Shown: positions 12,154-25,500 of the stretch, piece after piece
How the letters are laid out: the number at the start of each line of letters is the position of its first letter
How positions within the stretch are numbered: position 1 is the stretch's first letter
Assembly: GCA_013399895.1 (NCBI GenBank)
Contig: VXBA01003437.1
Location: 863,967 to 927,966 of the forward strand
Reading direction: 5' to 3'
Source: Serilophus lunatus
Taxonomy: Eukaryota; Chordata; Aves; Passeriformes; Eurylaimidae
Length of the DNA stretch: 64,000 nt
The notes under the pieces: model-generated
The model's database searches: none
Seen by the model: only the letters and a program-made list of their open reading frames with translations
What the model was told of the DNA's origin: nothing
Made by a program: the position numbers and the translations under genes

Positions 12154-15100
12154 CTCGAGTACATCTTTTCCCTGTTCTGTGAGTCTCTACTGCATAGGAC
12201 CTCTTGATGTTCAGGTTCCAAACTCATTCAAGTTATGTCTTATCTGAAAATCCACCTTGCCAACAATGGTGGTACATCTGTGTCAAAATTGGGCAGAATC
12301 TGGGGTCTTGTAGAAGTGGGAATTAAATAACCCAGTTTAAAATAAAAGCAGTGGTTTTGAGGGGAACAAATCTTTTTTACCTTCTCTAAGATTCCAGCTG
12401 CATGCAGGTGTCCATTGATAATCTGCTCTTTGGGCATGTAATGCTGTCTCTGTAATGAGCATCAATACAAAGCAAGAATGTGATTATATTGTCACTCTGC
12501 AGATAGGATATAAATAGAGTTTTAACAGATTCCCTATCACTTGCGAGGCTCCTGCTGCTCATTGGTGGTGGTGATGCCTCAAAATGTTTATTAAAATGAC
12601 TTAAAATGTTGTTTAAGCAGAGTATCTCGCAGAGTCAGCTGAGTTGTCTGCTGTTTTCAATTCACTGTATCAATCAGGACTTCAAGTGTCTACATTTTAA
12701 TTTCTTTTGCGTCAGAATCAACTTTGTCGGCTCATTTCTGCACCTCACTTGCATAAATTGCCTCCTCAGCTGTCAAAAGTAGGTAAGAGATCGCTTTGTA
12801 AAGAGCATCTACTCTGAGGACTCAGGAAAGCTTTTTCCAGACCAGACATTTTTTAAGTCCAAACTTAGGAAAAACAGTCTTAGCTTTCTCTTCTGAAGTT
12901 TAAACATTATATCTTAGGCATTGCCTCATATTTTTAATGGCTGACAGTAAAGGTTCAGCCAAGAGACCTTCTAGCTGCTAAATGCTGACGAGCACTGTCA
13001 GACTGTAAAGGAATTTTGGCAGTATTTTAGGATTCTGACCAAGAACACGGAAGTAGACTACCAATGGGTGTCCAGGACACAAGTGGTTTTTTTGGTTTTT
13101 TTTTTTAAACTTGAAAAGCTGAAATGCTAGTCTTGCACCTTCCAGATTAACTCCCTGTCTGCCTTAGGGAAGCAACAGGAAAGAGAATATTGAAAGCAGT
13201 GGTGCTGGCCTACTGTAACTGTTAACTTTCACTTCAGTAGTTCTACTGTTTGATACAGACACTTTGTTTTAACTCAGCTGTAATATTCCCATTATAAAAT
13301 CATAAAATTGATGAATGACTTGGTATTTTTACGATCTGAAGCCTGTGAACAGCCTTTAGAAGAAGCTTGGCTTCTAGCTCTTCCTAAAAATGCATATGGA
13401 TGAGTTTTCTTCCTGCATCTTCATCCTGTGTCATAATGTGCAAGTCTGGCACCTTGTTTTTATCAGGCAGGGCCATATAACCTTCTGTATAAAATGATGA
13501 GAAGTTCTCTTGAGGCTAGTGAAATTATTGGTCCTTGGAGTAAGTATCTCCTCTTGCAGTTAGAATCTCTTAACTTCTTGTGTAAAAGGGCAGTAGAGCG
13601 TGTCAGCAGTTTGGGTCTTTGAGACTGCAGAGATTAGTCACGAATTCCTTCTCAGGTTTCAGTTCTGGCACTTTTGATGAACACAGCCCATGATTTAGGT
13701 GGTGAAAATGAAAACATTGTATTTTGTTTGCATATGCTTCCTGTCTTTCTTCCACGACTAGTGAATTTATACAACAATCAAAATCCTACTGCTTTCCTGT
13801 TGCTTGGTAATGATTGCACTAAACACTGACCATATTTTATGATTTCAGTCGTCTGGGCTTTTTATTACAAAATATTCTTGCTCTGTCATTTTTTGTGCCA
13901 CAGCCTTTTAAAGGTGAGTCTCTGGGTAATTTCTCAGGGACAGTCAGTTCTGTCTCTGCTTTCTTTTAAGATGAGACTGCAGTGAGGTTGGCAGTTGTTG
14001 GAATTTGAATTTCTAATGACCATGAGAAGAAAAGGATCTGTGCATTAATGACTATTCATGATACTTCTAAAATACTGATAAACTTGAGGTAGCTATTCCC
14101 AAACTTAAGGAGTAACAGCTGTGGTTAGTCAGCACACCACAGTGACACGCTCATACTAATGGGGAATTGAAATTTGTTTGCAGAAAAACTCCTGTGTTTC
14201 GGTATTTAAAAAAAAATAATAATTTTAATTCTTCCAAGAAATTTCGTTTTGTGTGTGAATGTGAGACCAGGTAGATTGCTGCTCTGTTGAAACCAGTACT
14301 AATGAGGTCTTTATGTCCATTATTTGATCCTGCAGAAAATCTGCTGGAATGGCTCGTTGTATTTAACTGTCTCATTTTAGCTTGTTTGGGGCAGAAAATG
14401 GTCTAGTGATAAGAGAAGAATCCATTACTCAAACTCTGCATAATCTGTTGCATCTAAGAAAAAGGAACATCTAACAAAAAAGAACAACTGAGCTGCAAGA
14501 TCAATGCAGTTGGCCATGAATTTAGTGGCAGTAAAAATAGTGTAGGTCTGAAGAATTCACACCTATGGTATTTCTTTGCAGTTACCCTGAAACTCTGTTC
14601 CTGTTCTAACAGCAGAAATGCAACCCCCAAATTCTGTATTTAGGTTTACTTCATACATGCTTCCACCCCACCCTTGAATTTTCAGTTTCTCATAACCATT
14701 TTCTTAGTAATGTGTTAGCATCCAATATGAAATGTGCTTTTTTTTTCCCCAGCTGAAATGAGATTGGTGATTCTATATGAGATCTTAATTGCTTTTGGTT
14801 CACTACATACTCTGTGTTGCTAGGTAGTACATAGCACAGCACTACATCAGTCTGCTGAAATGAATCTCAGGAGAGGAATAACAGAATTGGGGAGCTTGCA
14901 AATTAGGTGTGATGTACAATGTCAAAGAAGTGGTGAAGTGGACTAGAATTGGCCTTCAACAGCATCTAGTCCAGGAATAAGACAAACTGACATAGAAATA
15001 AATTTAACCCAAGGGGTCAGAACTGCAGTAGCTGCCTGGACTGCAGGTCAGAGCTGAAGAATGCCATCAGGGCTGTGTCCAAAGGTTTTAACAGCATCTG

Positions 15101-18100
15101 CCTTCTCTGACTGTATGAGCTTGCCTTTGCAGGTGCTAAAATATGCTCATATAAAAATATTTATCATATACTGTGTCAAGGCTTTCTGTAGATCTCTCAA
15201 GAAAAGAAGTGTAGAGGGTTATAGACTCTTCTTGCTGTGTTTGTTTCTAGATGACAAGTCAGCTTTGTCATCTCTGATGTTTGCCTTGAGAGGGCATGCT
15301 CTAAAGACACGGAGCAAAAACACTGAGAAGAGAATGTTTTAAAAAGGGCACATACTAGATAGATCCATTGCTGACAGCCCTAATGTATTCTTAATAAACA
15401 ATCTCAGAGGAAGAAAAACTTAGAGTGCACAATCTTGAATTTATTTTACATCTATTGTGTTTTGCAATCCTGGCCCTGTGTCTGATTCGGATTTTTTATA
15501 CTTTTCATCTCTCAGGTAAATTAAATACTACTGAAACAGCTGTGTGTTGCCTCTGAGTATTGTTCCTGTGTGACAGACAGCAGTGTTCCCTAGGACAGAA
15601 ATCAGATAGGCTCCTCTGGGGAGAAATATTGGTAAGTCTAAATGCCAGCCAGTTAAGTGCAGCACCCATATTCTCATGTGGCTTTCAGTGTTGATCTCTG
15701 CTATTATTGCTGAAAACATGTGTCCTGACTCATAGGCAAGTGAGAATGTAATATCTGCTAAGGATAAGGGACAAAAAGATGTACTTTAGACGCTGCTAAT
15801 TCAGAGTATTAGATGCATTTGACCTGCAGTTGTTGAAAATTGCATTTGTCAGATCACTTTAATTCACTTAGTGCAGTAATTTTACCAAAAGAAGGCAGGC
15901 AGGAGTTTGTGACATATAGTGCTTGTGAACACAATGCTGCTTTTTCCTCATAATTTTATTATCTAGTCATTTAAATAGTAATTTTAGAAATATTTTTCTA
16001 CAGAAATCTCTGTACAAAGAGTGGAGAGGTTTGTTTGTGTAGAGCCTGTGCTGCCTTCTCATCTTTCTGTTCTCTTTTATCTTTTCCTACAGTACTCAAA
16101 GAAAAAAATTATTATGCACTTAGCTATGCCAGCCAATATTTCTGTGTTCCAAGATGGCTATTATTTTGTTCCACCAATACTTGGTAGAAATTATGCATAT
16201 ATCTAGGCTACATTAAAAGAATATTGAGTGTTGTACTTGTTCTAAAAATGCTTTGGTTAAGACAACATTCAGCCATTTCCTCTGTTCAGAGTTGTGATAC
16301 TGCTTAGTAACATGTTCACATACTGCTGTAATTTCCCGCAGAACACCTGCCTTGGTGCATTTGCTTTTTCTTATTCTTTCTGGTACTACATCTTAACTAC
16401 TGCATATAATGCAAGTCTTATGGTAGGATCAGAAATAATTTCTTCTCACAAGTGGTTCTGTAGTACAGGCCAGTGTTTGACAGGTGTGGGTACAGTTGCA
16501 TTGGAGCAGTGAAACAAAGTATTTTCATCAAGACCGGAGCTGCAGCGTAACAGAATCCTTGATTGGGTTGCGCTGTGCTTTGTTCTCAACGCTGCAGCGT
16601 GTAGCTGGGAAGTGTTCTCATGTTGGCAGAAAGGGTGGGGTAGGAGCAGAGGTTTTCCTGCCCCTGCTTCAGTGCCTTGACCTAACATAGTGCTACAGCT
16701 GTGAAAGCTCCACTCTAGGCAGCCGAGGCAGGTGGAGTGGGAGGCTGTGATCTTCTTCCCTGCTGAGTGTGCAAAATGGATTTTTTGAAGAGCTTGTAAA
16801 CAAGGAAATCCACAGTGGTTTGTTTTTTTGTTTTGTTTTTGTTTTTGAGTGGGAAAATCAAGGTTCACAAGTGTTATGTGGTTGTCACATGTTTTGCCTC
16901 CTGCTTGCTGATAATCTTTAGAAGCTAATGAGTGGTGTTTGGCCTTTGATTGTATCTCAATGTTAAGTCACTCTTGTGTTGACAGCCCTTGATAATTAAT
17001 TGGTAACAGACCAAAGAGTTCTGTGTGAATCATTCGCAGCTTCATTTTTTTAATTTACCTGCCACCCAAAACTCTTTATTTCTATCAGGTCACAACACTA
17101 ATCAACTGAATAACCAAACTGCAGAAGTTATAATAGTTCCTCTGGTCACATGTAGGAATTATTTTTTTCCTCACACAAGTGCACTTCCATTGCAGAACTT
17201 TACAGAGAGTCTGCTTCACTGACACTGCTGTGACTTACCTCTGAGCCTATAGAAAACAGAGGACCAGCTGAAGCTGTAAGAGAACATATACAGACACTTC
17301 TTAATTAAATTAATATTTTGTGGGAGGTAGTGATAAACCACTTTTGGAGAGTTTTCTTTCCTATTTCTATTGAGCTGTATAATGTGTAATGAGGTAGTTC
17401 CTTTGTAGTCCAGTGTTGTTCTTGGTTTTATTCCGTTCCTACAAGGGCAGTTAGTGCATTGATACTTTTGGTGGCACATAGTAGCAATTGTAATGTGGAA
17501 GTGTGAAGCTTTTAGTTTCGTTATCCTCAGATTAAATTGATTTTTCTTTAAAGTAGTGGAAAAGCTTTGTCTTCCATCTTGGATAAAATTGTTGAAAGGA
17601 CTTACTTTAACACATTGGAAGATAAAATACATCTTTCCTATTAAATAAAATTGATATTTCATTCTATTTTCTCCAAACAAAAAAAAATCCCCCTTATTTT
17701 CTTTGTTTAACCCCTCTCATGTCACTAGTTCTCAATAGAGTTGATTCAAACGCTTGAGATTATTACAAATGAATAGAAATAATCAAATAGGTACTGAAGT
17801 GATGCAGACTGACAGATAATTCTAACTTTAGAGAGTTGTGTAATATGTATTAAAAAAAAAAAAAGACTGGAGCAAGCATAAAAGAAGCATGGGCATCACA
17901 GTGTTTGTCCAAGAATAAGTGAGAACTGCACAAACAAATGGGACCTGGACAATCCTGGACAATTCCAGTTCAGTAGGATCCAGAAAATAACATAAAGCCA
18001 GTGGGGAGTTGTGTAGCTGTCTTTATGGTGTGATCTGTAAGGCTGAGTCCACAAAGCATGGAGCTAATCTTGCATGCTTTTAACAAGAGAATTAGCGTAT

Positions 18101-19505
18101 AAATCTGCAGCTGTTGTGTGCTGAGGCACAGGATGTGTGAGTTTACTTGCCAAGCTTTGGGTTTCTAGCTGGGGTTTTGCTTGAACTGGGCAATCAGTGT
18201 CTTATGGAAAACAAGGCAAATGGGCAAGAATAGACATGAAAACTATTGAGCTGGAGCAGCCTTGTCTACACTGGTGAATGCTGCTGAGCAGAGAGCTTTG
18301 TGTCAGCTGAGCGTGGTCAGTACGTGAAGTTGTGAAATGCATTAGGAACCCTTTTGCCCCAAGTGCTTTAAAATTGCCTTTTCTTCACCAGCACAAAGTC
18401 ATGCCAGCTGAAGCCAGTTGTTTACAGCACTGAATTCAGCAGCAGGGGCAGCCTCTGGTTATCCTTTGTCATATGTACCTTTGCCAGCTTAAGGCTAAGG
18501 TGGATCTCTGAGAACCTGTGAGGAGTTCTTAATTTTCTTGTCCTTCATTAGAACTCAAATCTCCTTATACACCACATGTATAATCCTCAGCTAGAAGAAG
18601 GTAGAAGGCACCAAGAAAAAGACTAGCAGCAAACAGTCACTTCTGTAGTTTCTGTTTTGATTCAGAAATATAACAGTATTAATGCTAGACAAGAATCTCT
18701 GAAGGAAGGCCCAGAATCTTTGGAGGAATGGGGTGTGAGAATGAGTATAAAAGGTGGAGTTTGAACAGCTCTTAGTGGTAAACTAAGAAAAACTGGAAAA
18801 GCTCAGTCATAACCTAAACATTAAATGAATTGACGAAATTAATAATCAGAATAATTGAGTATCTGCCACTGAATGCTGTTTAAATTGGTAACATATGGTT
18901 TGTTTAGTGTCTCAGGTAAATGAGAGCAAGGTCTGAAATGAAAGTTTTTCATGTTCCCGAGAATGACTGAGCTGCTGAACCACCCTTTCCCAGATCCAGT
19001 CACATGGTATCAGTCATCCATCTTGTTAGCATTGCCACCTGAAACAGGGCTTTATGAGAAAATAAGCTGAATTTTAGTCCTGAAATATGTTCTTTATTTG
19101 CTACCTTTGCTTCCCTTCCGCTCCTGTCCACATTGCATTTCTTCTGTAGATAAACTGAGGATATGTGTTTTAGAGCCATCCAGCCTGCAATTCAGCTAAA
19201 ATGACCTCTTACTGCTCCAGGGAGGCTTCTTCTGTATTAGTGCTGGAATTATTCCATAGATCTCCCTACTTCAGCTCTGATTAGATTTTACAGACTAATT
19301 TAATGCCAGATATAAGAGGCAGTGAAGACATGGCTGGTCAGCTACTCCCTCCTGAGTCCTTGTGGTGTGTGAGATTGTCCCCACTGAATATTTATTAGGG
19401 CTTATCTTTTTTATTTCTGAATGTTTATCCGTGAGTGGGTGCTTGCACTCTTGCCTTGAAGAGCATGCTATATTCTCGTTCTTGTAACTATGGAAGTTTT
19501 TCGTA
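12154..19505. other. Non-coding, no gene seen
   Basis: No supported gene. T/G-rich low-complexity runs occur at about 13087-13109 and 16818-16846, and an A12 run near 17851. The 154-codon reverse frame at 17216-17680 and the 140-codon reverse frame at 16446-16868 lack domains and look like by-products of base composition. Confidence 0.55.
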
Positions 19506-19546
19506 GTAGCAAGACTCTGGTCTCTCCAGAGTTACATTCTTGCTAC
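19506..19546. repeat. Short stem-loop (15-bp stem with bulge)
   Basis: The left arm GTAGCAAGACTCTGG pairs with CCAGAGT and CTTGCTAC on the right. The loop is 5 nt (TCTCT) and the right arm has a 6-nt bulge. It is shorter than a typical pre-miRNA hairpin. It may be a chance structure or the core of a diverged element. Confidence 0.7.
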
Positions 19547-22500
19547 CATCTGAAATGGGTATATCTTACTGCCTCTCCAAAGACACTTTGCAGGTATTGG
19601 TTGACAGGCTATTATCTTGGCATCTAATATCTTTACCTTCAAAACTGTAAATATTTTTCTGTCTTCATGTGTTTGTTTCTGTTTTATGTTATTCATGTCT
19701 GCCTCTTTTCATTTTGCTTCTTTTCCTCTGAAGTCTCTTGACTTTTGGGAAAGGCTTTTTTAGCCCACTGCATACTGAGTCAGCAAATGAATTAATGGAA
19801 CAACTTAGGAAGCCTGTATGCCTGCAGCACTGATTCCACCCTCGCCCCCCTTCAGTGGACTAAATAAATTGATTTCCACCTGGTGAGATCTCAGGGGTAT
19901 CGTTTATACCTTGAGTAGATTGATGAAATTTAGATGCAGTTGATTAGTCTGTGGTTAGGTGTTTTTTGTTTGGTTTTGGTTGTTTGTTTTTGTTTTATGT
20001 TTTCATACTAACCAAGCATTGCCATGCAAGTGGCTGGACCCTTGTTCCTTTTCCTTGTGAAGACCATGCCTATTGTAGAGACAGTGGATTAATGCTGGAG
20101 CATAAGCAGAGTACAAAAATGTTTTTCTCCAGGAAGGTGGTTGTGATTTGAGCATCACTGTGAGACCTGGGGACTTGTTCTCAAAACCCCTCTCTATCCT
20201 TAGGTTTTGAACAAGTTATGTCCGAGTATATTTCTCATCCCTGCTCTTCCACCTTTCAGTTTAAAAAAATAAGGCAAATAAGAAAACTCACCCCCAACAA
20301 GATCAAACCCATCCTAGCTGCCTAATCCTCACAGGACACTGTAGAGTTTTACAGTGCCTTAATAAATGCTAGCAAGTTGAAACAAATATGAAAAGTGTTG
20401 TACATAATTACTTGTAAATTCACAGCTTATGCTTCCCTTCTCCTGACAAAGGATTGGCTTTGGCCATTTACATGGGTCGATTTTCTTGGGCCTTTTTTCT
20501 GAGGTGTTTAAAAAGAAGTATCGGCTAGTGCAGCTTCTTCCTGGAAAGAGGTTTTCATGCTTTCCTTATGTGAGTGTGGCATTTTATAAAGGAGTCTGGG
20601 CTTTCTCTTGAGTTACTGATGTCAGTTGCCCATGGAAGGCAGAGATGTCTTCTGTCTGCCTGCAGAAAGGAGTGGTCTTGGGGGGCTTCCCAGACAACTG
20701 TACAAACCACATGGTTCCATTCCCAGGGGAAGAATGTAAGACCCTTTCAGGCAAAGCTCTGGTAAAGAAGTGCTGAAAGAATAGGAGAGAGGAGGCAGGA
20801 TCCAGAACTCTTCTTCAGAGGTCTGTTGTGCAGCATAATGACCCATGGCCCATTAAGAGCTAGATCGTCCCTATTGTGTAAGTCATATTATGCTGGTTGG
20901 AAACACTCTGGTTAAGTGAAAGCTGGGAAGAGAAGTGAATAGGAAAATAAATGTCATTTCTGTAGCTATTTCTTAACTTAATTCTACAGTGCTTCCTGTA
21001 AAATTGCTCCAATTTCAGTCATTGTTGTGGATATTCAGTTCCCATTTGGGCAACACAGGGAAATGGTCAGCTGCCATCTGCTGACAGGAGTACCAGCCCT
21101 CCCTACAGTGTACACAGATGTGGCTGGAAGATCTCACTGAACAGACAGTAACTGCATGTGTGAACTTCAAATAAAATTGAAGAGAATGCCCTGGGAGTGT
21201 TGCTTTCTGGGAGTCATGCCCATCACCAAGCTGATTGCCTCCATGTGTCTCAGTGCTCTACAGCCTTTAAAAGAAATTTGAAGGATTGCTTTTGAATATC
21301 TCTAATAGAGGAGAATGTGATTTGAAAGGCACTTCTAAAACTATCTAGGTAAAAATAAGGGAAATATGCTGGATAATGAAGAGCCTTTGAACTCCAGTGA
21401 TGCATCTAGAGTGGTAATGTTCTCTACTTGTTTTTATCTTAATAAATGTATAGTAGCACTTAAATTGCTTTGTTTTAACACCTCTATGTAGCACATGCTA
21501 TAAAAAAGGAGAGTTGGCATCACAGTAACTGTTAGCAAGGGACTCTCAAGTTGCACAGCATTATCACTGTTGTTTTATATTATTATGAGTATATGGATAG
21601 GAGGGACTGCTGGGTCATTGAGTGTGCTCCTCCATAACGGCAACAACTGTGTTAAGCTTAGAAGTATTCACAGAAAAGGAATTCCACATATCATGGGTGA
21701 TAGTATGCTTCTTATCAATGTAGTATAAATTGATAACCTGTAATAAAAGATCAGCTATTGCAACTAAAATGTTCCATAAACAGAGCTAGAGAGTTTGAAG
21801 ATATCGCTAGAAGCTTAGGCCTATGCATTTGCTAGCATTTATTAGCCAAAATTTGTAGATTAATCTAGACTGTATATCTCGTTTTAGAGGTTGGCAAAAA
21901 CAATGCAAAAAACCCTCTTGGCATTCTGACTGGCTGTGAGGCAGTGCTGTGATGTAGAGCTTCCTTCCACTGCAAACTTTTGTAAATGACTTAACATCAA
22001 ACATGAGCAGGTCACAGCAGTTCAGCTGCTGTCCATATAATTGCAGTAAGAACAGCATTCCCTGGCATCTCGGAGCTTTGTTTGCCTTCTGCACCATTAC
22101 TCTGTGAGTGCTCAAACCCATGGCCCCCCACACCGCAGGAGGAAAATGTAGAGGCCAGAAGATGAAACAGAATTTTATCTCACAACAAGTTTGCTTTATG
22201 AAATGAGAGGAGGTTGGGAAAGTGCTTGGCAGTGGTCCTTCCTTGGCCCTAGGTTTGACAGGACCTGCAAGGCTAGACTGGAGTCCTCTGTCCTCTGCTC
22301 CCACTGCTTCTGAGCTCTTATGGCCACCTAGTCTCTCCCTCTCTCTGCAATTGTTTCAATAAGCTTTCCTAACTGATTTGCTCATATCTTTTTGCTTCTT
22401 TTGTACTGCATACGCTTCCTGAAAACAGGCCGGTGTCTTACCTTCCCGTCTCTTTGCTTGAGCAATCAGTGTGTGTGGTCTCTGGTGAAGAGAGAATGAA

Positions 22501-25500
22501 AGTCTGGAGTGGGAGGCTTGTGATGACAGCAAATCAAGAGCTCTCACAGACTGGAGTAAATACAGAGTAGTTTTTGCTTGTGCTCTGCATAGGTGCTACC
22601 AAGGTCAAAACACTGTTCGTTTGTAAATCTGTCCTGAAGCACACACAGATGCCTACTGAGCAACCAAATCATATGGAGATGAAATGGAAACAAATCTGCT
22701 TCATAGCTTCTCAAACTTAAAAGTTAGCAGATGTGTGTATATTTCTTCCTCACGCTGCAAAATCCCTTATGTCAATGCTCAGGACATAGTTACAGATATT
22801 TGCTGCCTTTTGAAATTGGTCTTTGTTTTCTCCTTCCTTTTGAACCTTTTCTGTATTGGTGTTTTTCACCTATTGGATGAAAAAGTGACCAAAAAAAAAG
22901 ATATTCTCTTCATCTTTGTCTTGGAAGTATGACAGATAGGGGCTCTCGAGCCTATACATCAGCTGTACCAATGTTAGATTATGATACATTATTACTTCCA
23001 TTTCTTTGCTCTCTCATTCTGCTGCCAGAAGGATAGGGAACTGAGGAGAAAGCAAGGGGGAGGCTGCTTTCAGAGGTGGGAAACCCAGGGGAGAAAGACT
23101 GTCACAACTGGCAGTAAGGGAAAGGACACAGTGTAAGGGAAAGGTGCCCAGCAGATGTGAGTGTCTGCACCAGCAGTAGCAGCAGTGGGATGTAAACACT
23201 GCAGCAGTGCTGGAAGGAAGGTTAAGATGTGTTTGGAGCTTATCACTGGAGGCACAGGCAAGCTTGCAAATCATATGAAGTGGTCACACAGTAGAGGTGA
23301 GTTTAACCTTGGCACGTGCTGGAGCGTTTCCTTAAAGCATTCACTTCTCAAATGAGTGTCCGTTTAATGCATGGAAAAAATCGTGTGTGTACTATAGGCC
23401 TCTTCCAAGAGAGAGAGCTAACATATAAAGATTTTGTTCTTTTCTCTGGTGGAACAGAAGCATTTGCCATGACTTCCCTGAAGCTGTGACCTGCTGCGAC
23501 GTGGTGCACGTGGCCAGCTTGCTGGTGCCCCTGTGTGCAGTGGGGATTCTCACCAGGGCAGGTGCTGTGTGAGGTCGGCTCCCCCAGCTCCAGTTCTCAG
23601 GCACAATTGAAACAGATGTCCTGCTGATACGTACACTCTTTTCAGGCTGTGGAATTTAAATGAAACTGATGGTAAAGCCTGGGCATACCAGAAAACTAAG
23701 TAACAGGTGAAACACTATAGATAAAAGATACAAAGAATATTTTTTATATCTATGTAGATATATATGTTAAAAAAAAAAGGGAAGGGAGTTATCTTCATGT
23801 GCAGCTGGGAGAAAGGAAGACTGAAAGAGTGCCTTGAAAGAACTAGGGGAATGGAGGAGGGGCAGGCATAATGTATTTTTTCCTGATGGAAATTAGAGTT
23901 AAGAATTTTTCTGTAACTTTTCTGAGCGAGAGCAGCAGTTGATTGATTGCATTTCTAATTAGACACAGTGACACGCACATGCTTTGGATGCGTGTGTCTA
24001 AAATTGTGCCCTAAATGAACTCAGTAGTAGAAAGACTTCTTTATTAGTGCAGTTAACAAACCAAACAAAACCCCAAACAGAAAAATGCCCTTAATCTGTT
24101 TTCACCTGTGACCAATTTGACTTTGTTTAGTAATGTTACTTAAATTTTAATTTCATCTTCTGAGGTGGTGTATGAGCACTTTTTACTTATTGCATCACTT
24201 CAGTGGTGATTTAGGAAAGCAGACTTGTTAAATTGGATGATTCAGCATTTAAATTCAGTTCAAGTTTGAGTACCTTGGGCACATATTGGTTTTAAGATAT
24301 GAATTTGACTGCTTTGAGCATGGGCTTTCCAAACTTGTATGTCTTTCAGGTACTTGTTATTCTTCAGGAAAACAACAAAGGCAACAAGACACTTCCTATA
24401 GTTAAATAAGGTGTTCAATTGTCTACTAAACTTTTGGGAAACCATTTTTACTCTTTTCAACACTGGAAAAAAATTAAGATGACTGGTTTTCATTTTGGAA
24501 GGATTCACAGTTTTAATAATGCAGTATTTCCCAATAATACTGCCATGCTATTTTGTTCCCTCCAAAGAGGATTTGAGTACTAAACCATGAATCTATATTT
24601 TATTCAATAAATCTGCTAAATTGCATGTCAGTGGAACTGGGGTGTAGTCCGTTAAGGTAGGCATGAAGAGTTTTTTTGAGTAACTTTCATTTCCATATCC
24701 AGAACTCTCCATTCAAGAGTTGAAGTTCAAGTTTGTCAGGCTGTGCAAGTCCTGTCTGAATTCTAAGAAGTAGGCAAAAAAATTGCCAGTATTTTGTTTA
24801 AGAAACTGTAAATGCAAATAGTTTTATGAAGATTTTACATGAAAATTATGCTGAAGAACAGAAGCTTTCTGTTTCTTGGTGCAGCCAAAGCTCTCAGGCT
24901 GTTGGCTCGTGTTCCTTGCCTTGCTTATTGCAACGTGCAGCTGATGAAATGAGGATGATCTCGCAGAATGCGGGGTGAGTTTTGGATTCAAATTGTATCC
25001 ACCCATCCTAGAAGCTTGCTTGTGGTTTGTCATATGGTGTATTAGCCTTAGTAACATTTTGCTTCTAATGAATTGACTTCAAATTTAGGTAATCCTCAAA
25101 TACAGTCCTTCGTATGTATATTCCATGTGTATTGTGTGTAAACAGAGGAGCAAGGGATGTGTTGGTAAGGCATTCAATGTCTCCTCAAGTGTAAGAACCT
25201 GGTATCTGCATATCCCTGAAATGTTTAGCAGTGGTACTAGAAGGAGTCTTCCAGAATTTAAGTGTTTCATTAGCTGGGAAGACACTAAAGCAGTGTGTTT
25301 TCTAATCTCTGTGTTGTGACATGCACTTAAAATGGAAAAGTAGAATGCCTCCTACTCATGCTGATCTTGCCTTCTGGCAGAAAGGTCAGTTGATGTTTGT
25401 GGTCTCTGTCATTCGTATCTAAATTCAGCTGGCATGCTCTGTTGACTTCTAAATTTGTAATGCATCACAAGTTCATAAATGACAACAGCGATATAACATG

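Noticed and set aside
16446..16868. 140-codon reverse-strand open frame
   Set aside because: Its N-terminal Lys/Gln/Asn run is just the complement of a T/G-rich low-complexity tract, and an opposing frame overlaps it.
17216..17680. 154-codon reverse-strand open frame
   Set aside because: Rich in Lys, Asn, Phe and Ser as expected from A/T-rich DNA. No motif was found.
21807..22304. 165-codon reverse-strand open frame, the longest in the window
   Set aside because: No recognisable domain, no splice or promoter context, and unremarkable composition. A frame of this length can occur by chance in 64 kb on six frames.
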